Positions 60,079 through 64,000 of a DNA stretch of 64,000 nt are shown in pieces. Every line of letters starts with the position of its first letter. The stretch's first letter is position 1. The notes below the pieces were generated by a model that was not told where the DNA came from, did not search any database, and saw nothing but the letters and a program-made list of their open reading frames with translations. The stretch is from assembly GCA_045535935.1 (NCBI GenBank), contig JAZSMO010000049.1, positions 1-64,000 on the forward strand. The letters run 5' to 3'. Source of the stretch: SVFI01 sp045535935 (lineage in GTDB: Bacteria > Bacillota > Clostridia > Lachnospirales > Lachnospiraceae). Both the position numbers and the translations under genes were made by a program.

Positions 60079-60780
60079 TTAAAGAACCTCAAATTTGTAA
60101 CCGATTCCCCATACGGTAGAAAGACGCCAGCTGCGGTGGTCACTGATTTTTTCACGCAGGCGTTTGATATGTACGTCAACCGTTCTTGTATCACCGATAT
60201 ATTCATAGCCCCATATCTGATCCAGAAGCTGTTCTCTGGTAAAGACCTGATTCGGTGAAGAGGCAAGGAAATAGAGAAGTTCCAGTTCCTTTGGCGGCAT
60301 TTCCACTACTTTGCCCATGTATACAACGGAATAGTTGGTCAGATTGATGGTGAGATCCGGATATTCTACTTTTTTGGAGGCATTGCTCTCATCCGGCGCT
60401 GCAGCAGCAACCTTGAAGCGGCGCAGCACTGCCTTGACACGGGCAACCAACTCTTTGGTATCAAATGGTTTTTCCATATAATCATCGGCTCCGAGTTCCA
60501 GACCGAGTACTTTGTCAAACACTTCGCCTTTGGCGGAGAGCATAATAATCGGTGTCTGGGAAGAACTGCGGATTTCCCGACATACCTGATAGCCGTCGAT
60601 TCCCGGAAGCATCAAATCCAGAAGGATCAGATTCGGTTTAAATGTTTCAAAAGCAGAGAGTGCAGATTCGCCGTCGTAGACAATCATTGTCTCAAAGCAT
60701 TCTTTGGTGAGATAAAGAGAAACGAGTTCTGCAATGTTTTCATCATCATCCACAATGAGAATTTTCTGTTTGGTTGCCAT
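60079..60780 (-). CDS. OmpR-family response regulator
   Basis: A 233-residue protein with receiver domain (KILIVDDDENIAELVSLYL, phosphoacceptor Asp 55 in LLDLMLPGIDGY, EKPFDTKELVA) and winged helix (MPPKELELLYFLASSPNQVFTREQLLDQIWG; VDVHIKRLREKI). It is encoded between mutS2 and the histidine kinase; the gap to mutS2 is 13 bases, so the three may share a transcript. Targets are unknown. Confidence 0.9.
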   Translation of the reverse strand: MATKQKILIVDDDENIAELVSLYLTKECFETMIVYDGESALSAFETFKPNLILLDLMLPGIDGYQVCREIRSSSQTPIIMLSAKGEVFDKVLGLELGADDYMEKPFDTKELVARVKAVLRRFKVAAAAPDESNASKKVEYPDLTINLTNYSVVYMGKVVEMPPKELELLYFLASSPNQVFTREQLLDQIWGYEYIGDTRTVDVHIKRLREKISDHRSWRLSTVWGIGYKFEVL

Positions 60781-60793
60781 AGGTTTCCTCCTG

Positions 60794-63166
60794 TTATTTA
60801 AAAGTAGCGATGGTCACACCGCTGTCTCCTTCCCCGAATTCGCCCAATCGGAAGGACGACACATAGGAAAGGCTTTTCAAGTGACTGTGAACGGCGCTTC
60901 TAAGAGCTCCGGTTCCTTTTCCGTGAACGATGCGGACGCTTGGGATGCGGGCCATATATGCATCGTCCAGGTATTTGTCCAGTGCTGTAATGGCTTCGTC
61001 CACCGTTTTGCCCAGCAGGTTGATCTCGGTCTTTACATTGGCGGATTTGGACATTTTAATGTGTCCGAAGCTGGAGTGCGACATCGTTGCCGAAGTGATG
61101 TCATCCTCCGGAATAAGTACAAGATCGCTGATGTGGACCTTGGAGCGGATGATACCGCACTGAACAAAAAGATATCCTTTGGCATCCGGTTTGGAACTTA
61201 CGGTACCTTTCAGATTCATGGAAAGTACCTTGATCCGGTCGCCCAGGTGGAGCTCGGTGGCTTTGACCTTTGGGGCAGAAGCGGAAGCCTTCGGTGTTTT
61301 GAGTGTCAATTTAGAGTCTTTGTCGGAAATATGCTCGCGCACCTTCGTACGCTTTTTCTCCATTTCTTTCATGGAGGTATTGTTGTCAAATTTTTGGAAG
61401 GAGCGAATCGTTTCATCCGCAACGTCTTTTGCTTCTCTTAAAATATCGCGCGCCTGTTCGTTGGCATCCTGAAGAATTTTTTCTTTGCGAGCTTCAAATT
61501 TCTCCTGCTGCTGAGTGAAGGAACGGATTTTGTTTTCCAGTTCTTCTTTTTTCTTGTCGAATTCCAGTTTTTCACGTTCCATCTGAATACGGTTATGCTC
61601 CAGTGTGGAAAGAACGTCTTCAAAGCTTTCCTGTTCGCCGGTAAGCTGTTCTCTGGCTTTGTCAATGATTTTTTCCGAGAGCCCGAGTTTTCCGGAAATG
61701 GCAAAAGCATTACTCTTACCCGGAACACCGATGAGCAGATGATAGGTTGGGGACAAGGTTTCCACATCAAATTCGCAGCAGGCATTTTCTACACCTTCTG
61801 CGGAGAGGGCATAAACCTTGAGTTCGCTGTAATGAGTAGTTGCCATAGTGTGACAACCGCGTTTATGGAGCTCAGACAGGATGGCGATGGCGAGAGCAGC
61901 GCCCTCCGTCGGGTCTGTACCCGCGCAAAGCTCATCAAACAGAATGAGACTCCGGTTGTCCGCCTCTTTCATAATATGGACAATGTTGGTCATATGTGAG
62001 GAGAATGTGGACAGATTCTGTTCAATACTCTGTTCATCTCCGATGTCGGCGTATATGTTGCGGAACACGGGAAGCCGGCTGCGATCGAGGGCCGGAATAT
62101 GAAGTCCCGCCTGCGCCATCAGGCAAAAAAGGCCGACGGTTTTGAGTGAAACGGTTTTGCCGCCGGTGTTCGGTCCTGTGATAATCAGTTGGCGGAAAGT
62201 TTCTCCCAGATGAACATCTATCGGAACTACTTTTTTCGGATCCAGCAGAGGATGGCGGCCCCGACGGATATGAATAATTCCTTCTTCATTCATGACAGGA
62301 GCTGTGGCGTTCATATCCATTGCAAGCTGTGCTTTGGCAAAAACAAAGTCCAATATCGTCATCAGTTCGCCATTGCGGCCGAGCGTTTCGGTATGTTCGG
62401 TGAGCATGGAAGATAGCTCTGCAAGGATGCGCTCCAGCTCTTCTTTTTCTTCTTCGTGCAATTCTTTGATTTTGTTGTTCAATTCCACGATGGCAGCAGG
62501 CTCGATAAAGAGAGTGGAGCCTGTCTGGGAGCGTTCGTGAACGATTCCGGGAACCTGTCCTTTGTGTTCGGATTTGACCGGAATACAGTAGCGGTTGTTG
62601 CGCATGGTGATGACTGCATCCTGCAAGTATGTGCGGTAAGATCCGTTGACCATGTTCTGAAGCTGCGAATGTATTTTGGAATCAGCCTGAGCCAAGGCCT
62701 TTCGGATATGCTTCAGCGTGGAACTGGCATCATCTGCAAATTCATCCTCGGCAATAATACAATGACGGATTTCGGAAGACACATTGGTCAGTGGTTCCAG
62801 TTCATCGAAAAATCCGGAAAGAGAATCTGTATATTCTTTTTCACCCCGGCCGAAATTTTTCACTCTTGCCACATTTTCCAGCATGGATGCAATTCGAAGA
62901 AGCTCACCGCTGCTTAAGGTGGCGCCGATTTCCAAATGTTTACAGATATATTTTATATCGTGGTTGCTTCCGAAAGAGATGCTTCCTTTTTTGAATAGCC
63001 GGCTGAGTGCATCTCCGGTTTGGGTTTGTCTCAGTTCAATCTGGGAAAGAGAGTTGCCCGGTATGAGTGCAAGGCACATTTCCCGTCCCGGCCGGGAGGA
63101 TGCTCTGTCGGCGAGTAATTGTATGATTTTATCGTATTCTAACGTAGTGAGCGCTTTTGTGTTCAT
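60794..63166 (-). CDS. mutS2: Endonuclease MutS2
   Basis: A 790-residue MutS2 protein: helical core, then the ATPase with Walker A TGPNTGGKTVSLKTVGL, Walker B ILFDELCAGTDPTEGAALA, STxTTHYSELK-type segment, a long coiled coil, a KOW-like segment, and a C-terminal Smr domain (EINLLGKTVDEAITALDKYLDD, VRIVHGKGTGALR). MutS2 acts on recombination intermediates and on stalled ribosomes. The Met at 63166 follows AAAAGGAAC; the GTG at 63220 adds a poor extension. Confidence 0.93.
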   Translation of the reverse strand: MNTKALTTLEYDKIIQLLADRASSRPGREMCLALIPGNSLSQIELRQTQTGDALSRLFKKGSISFGSNHDIKYICKHLEIGATLSSGELLRIASMLENVARVKNFGRGEKEYTDSLSGFFDELEPLTNVSSEIRHCIIAEDEFADDASSTLKHIRKALAQADSKIHSQLQNMVNGSYRTYLQDAVITMRNNRYCIPVKSEHKGQVPGIVHERSQTGSTLFIEPAAIVELNNKIKELHEEEKEELERILAELSSMLTEHTETLGRNGELMTILDFVFAKAQLAMDMNATAPVMNEEGIIHIRRGRHPLLDPKKVVPIDVHLGETFRQLIITGPNTGGKTVSLKTVGLFCLMAQAGLHIPALDRSRLPVFRNIYADIGDEQSIEQNLSTFSSHMTNIVHIMKEADNRSLILFDELCAGTDPTEGAALAIAILSELHKRGCHTMATTHYSELKVYALSAEGVENACCEFDVETLSPTYHLLIGVPGKSNAFAISGKLGLSEKIIDKAREQLTGEQESFEDVLSTLEHNRIQMEREKLEFDKKKEELENKIRSFTQQQEKFEARKEKILQDANEQARDILREAKDVADETIRSFQKFDNNTSMKEMEKKRTKVREHISDKDSKLTLKTPKASASAPKVKATELHLGDRIKVLSMNLKGTVSSKPDAKGYLFVQCGIIRSKVHISDLVLIPEDDITSATMSHSSFGHIKMSKSANVKTEINLLGKTVDEAITALDKYLDDAYMARIPSVRIVHGKGTGALRSAVHSHLKSLSYVSSFRLGEFGEGDSGVTIATFK

Positions 63167-63308
63167 ATGTTGTTCCTTTTCATAAAAATGAGCATAAAAC
63201 TTTACATTAAAGTATAGCACAATCCCCTAAAAAATACTACAATGGTATTCTTGTGGAAATAAGGGTCTGATGATATACTTTAAGAAGCAACAAGGAAAGG
63301 AATAGTTT

Positions 63309-64000
63309 ATGGAACAGAGAGAAGAGCGTTCGTTTGTCAAAGAGACTGTAAAAGACAGACCGATCAACAAGAGAAAATTGTTTCGCAGAACGGTGACCAC
63401 AGTAATTTTTGCGGTAGTTTTCGGTCTGATTGCATGTTTGACGTTTATTTTGATAGAGCCGGTAATCAACAATATTATAAATCCGGAAGAAATAGAGAGG
63501 GTCGTCTTTCCGGAGGAGGAGACATCTCCGGAGGAGCTTTTGACCGAGGAGAGTGTGGCGCAGAGAGAGGAATCCCTGCAGGAAGTGGTGGAAGCGGCAA
63601 AGGAAGTTGTAGAGAGTGGACAGGCGCAGCCGGATTCCATAGAATCCTATGCAAAGATGTATGCGGAGTTTCAGTCTTACGTGAAACAATCTGAAAAATT
63701 TATGGCGACCGTGATCGGTATTTCGGAGCAGCAGGACTGGTTTCAGGGGACGACAGAGAATGAAAATACTACGTCAGGACTCATTGTTGCCGAAAACGGA
63801 AAAGAATTTTTAATATTGGCGGATGCCAAAAATCTGAAAGATGCGGATGAATATTTTGTGCGATTTTGTGATAAACAGTTAGTTACTGCTCACTTGAAAC
63901 AAAAAGATTCCCAGACGGGACTGGCTATATATGCAGCTGAAATGTCCGATATGGAAACCTCCACAAGAGAAAGTGTGAAGATTGCATCCTTGGGTAGTTC
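63309..64000 (+). CDS. HtrA-like S1C family protein (3' truncated), probably inactive
   Basis: The first 230 residues of a membrane-anchored protein, cut by the window end. A cytoplasmic basic stretch, one membrane helix (TVIFAVVFGLIACLTFILIE), a Glu-rich linker with a predicted coiled coil, then the start of a trypsin-like domain (ATVIGISEQQDWFQ, TSGLIVAENGKEFLILADAKNL, ESVKIASLGSS). Where active HtrA proteins have the LTNxHV motif with the catalytic His, this one reads ILADAKNL, and the usual DLAVL Asp is replaced in TGLAIY. It may be a regulatory pseudoprotease. Substrate and partners are unknown. Confidence 0.75.
   Translation, partial: MEQREERSFVKETVKDRPINKRKLFRRTVTTVIFAVVFGLIACLTFILIEPVINNIINPEEIERVVFPEEETSPEELLTEESVAQREESLQEVVEAAKEVVESGQAQPDSIESYAKMYAEFQSYVKQSEKFMATVIGISEQQDWFQGTTENENTTSGLIVAENGKEFLILADAKNLKDADEYFVRFCDKQLVTAHLKQKDSQTGLAIYAAEMSDMETSTRESVKIASLGS

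Noticed and set aside
60734..61472. Plus-strand open frames across mutS2 and the response regulator
   Set aside because: Shadows of strongly conserved genes on the other strand.

Overview
The window is a stretch of a low-to-moderate GC Clostridia chromosome, most likely from a gut Lachnospiraceae species; I do not name a genus. The evidence is the gene content: an orphan MsmK/UgpC-type ATPase beside a PucR-type regulator, a split transketolase, the glgC-glgD-spoVG cluster, XRE plus DUF3169, reverse rubrerythrin with PerR, DnaD and a DnaC/DnaI-type loader, and a large Bacillus-type SRP RNA. AGGAGG-like ribosome binding sites and several TTG/GTG starts agree with this. Nearly all of it looks like ordinary chromosome. 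I see no prophage, insertion sequence with transposase, or CRISPR array.

Layout. 1-4.2 kb: the 3' end of metG, an alpha/beta hydrolase, a DUF1002 protein, two membrane proteins and an acetyltransferase. 4.3-8.2 kb: msmK-like ATPase, PucR-type regulator and an NrdG-like radical SAM activase. 8.2-11.2 kb: tadA, a zinc-ribbon membrane protein, a viroplasmin-RNase H protein, the SRP RNA with its own promoter, and a coiled-coil repeat protein. 11.2-18.1 kb: a pentose-use locus (divergent LacI regulator; kinase, DUF4867, FucI/AraA-like isomerase, two transketolase halves), then a structured RNA candidate. 18.3-26.1 kb: DUF4474 and phosphoesterase genes, a Pho-controlled Na/Pi transporter with its two-component system, three tRNAs, EcsC. 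26.2-32.3 kb: OFA-type MFS carrier, MATE pump, NUDIX hydrolase and a CNNM/CorC ion transporter preceded by a leader peptide and attenuator. 32.3-37.2 kb: O-antigen-ligase-like and secreted surface genes, CBS protein, perR-rubrerythrin. 37.3-46.2 kb: two-component system, RluA, AI-2E family protein, a solute-binding-type lipoprotein operon, a C-rich small RNA candidate, XRE/DUF3169. 46.3-51.3 kb: prs, dnaC, dnaD, murC. 51.6-54.3 kb: glgC, glgD, spoVG. 54.3-56.8 kb: noncoding-rich, with a 239-bp palindromic element and a 52-bp-period array of facing 7-mers. 56.8-64 kb: chemotaxis receptor, two-component system, mutS2, and a truncated HtrA-like protein.

The most unusual items are: (1) the 52-bp-period array at 56374-56693, with conserved ACCGTAA and TTACGG(T/G) 7-mers separated alternately by unique 13-nt and 25-nt segments; (2) a leader ORF beginning MDDGD whose stop codon lies inside an intrinsic terminator, just upstream of a CNNM/CorC transporter; (3) an RNA with a possible pseudoknot at 18149-18284; (4) a three-hairpin small RNA with C-rich unpaired segments at 44480-44565; (5) four 6-6-6 operators upstream of the XRE gene, three of them spaced exactly 21 bp; (6) a tRNA-Gly-like gene with an ACC anticodon. 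Everything was read by eye. Family names come from recognised motifs, not from database searches.
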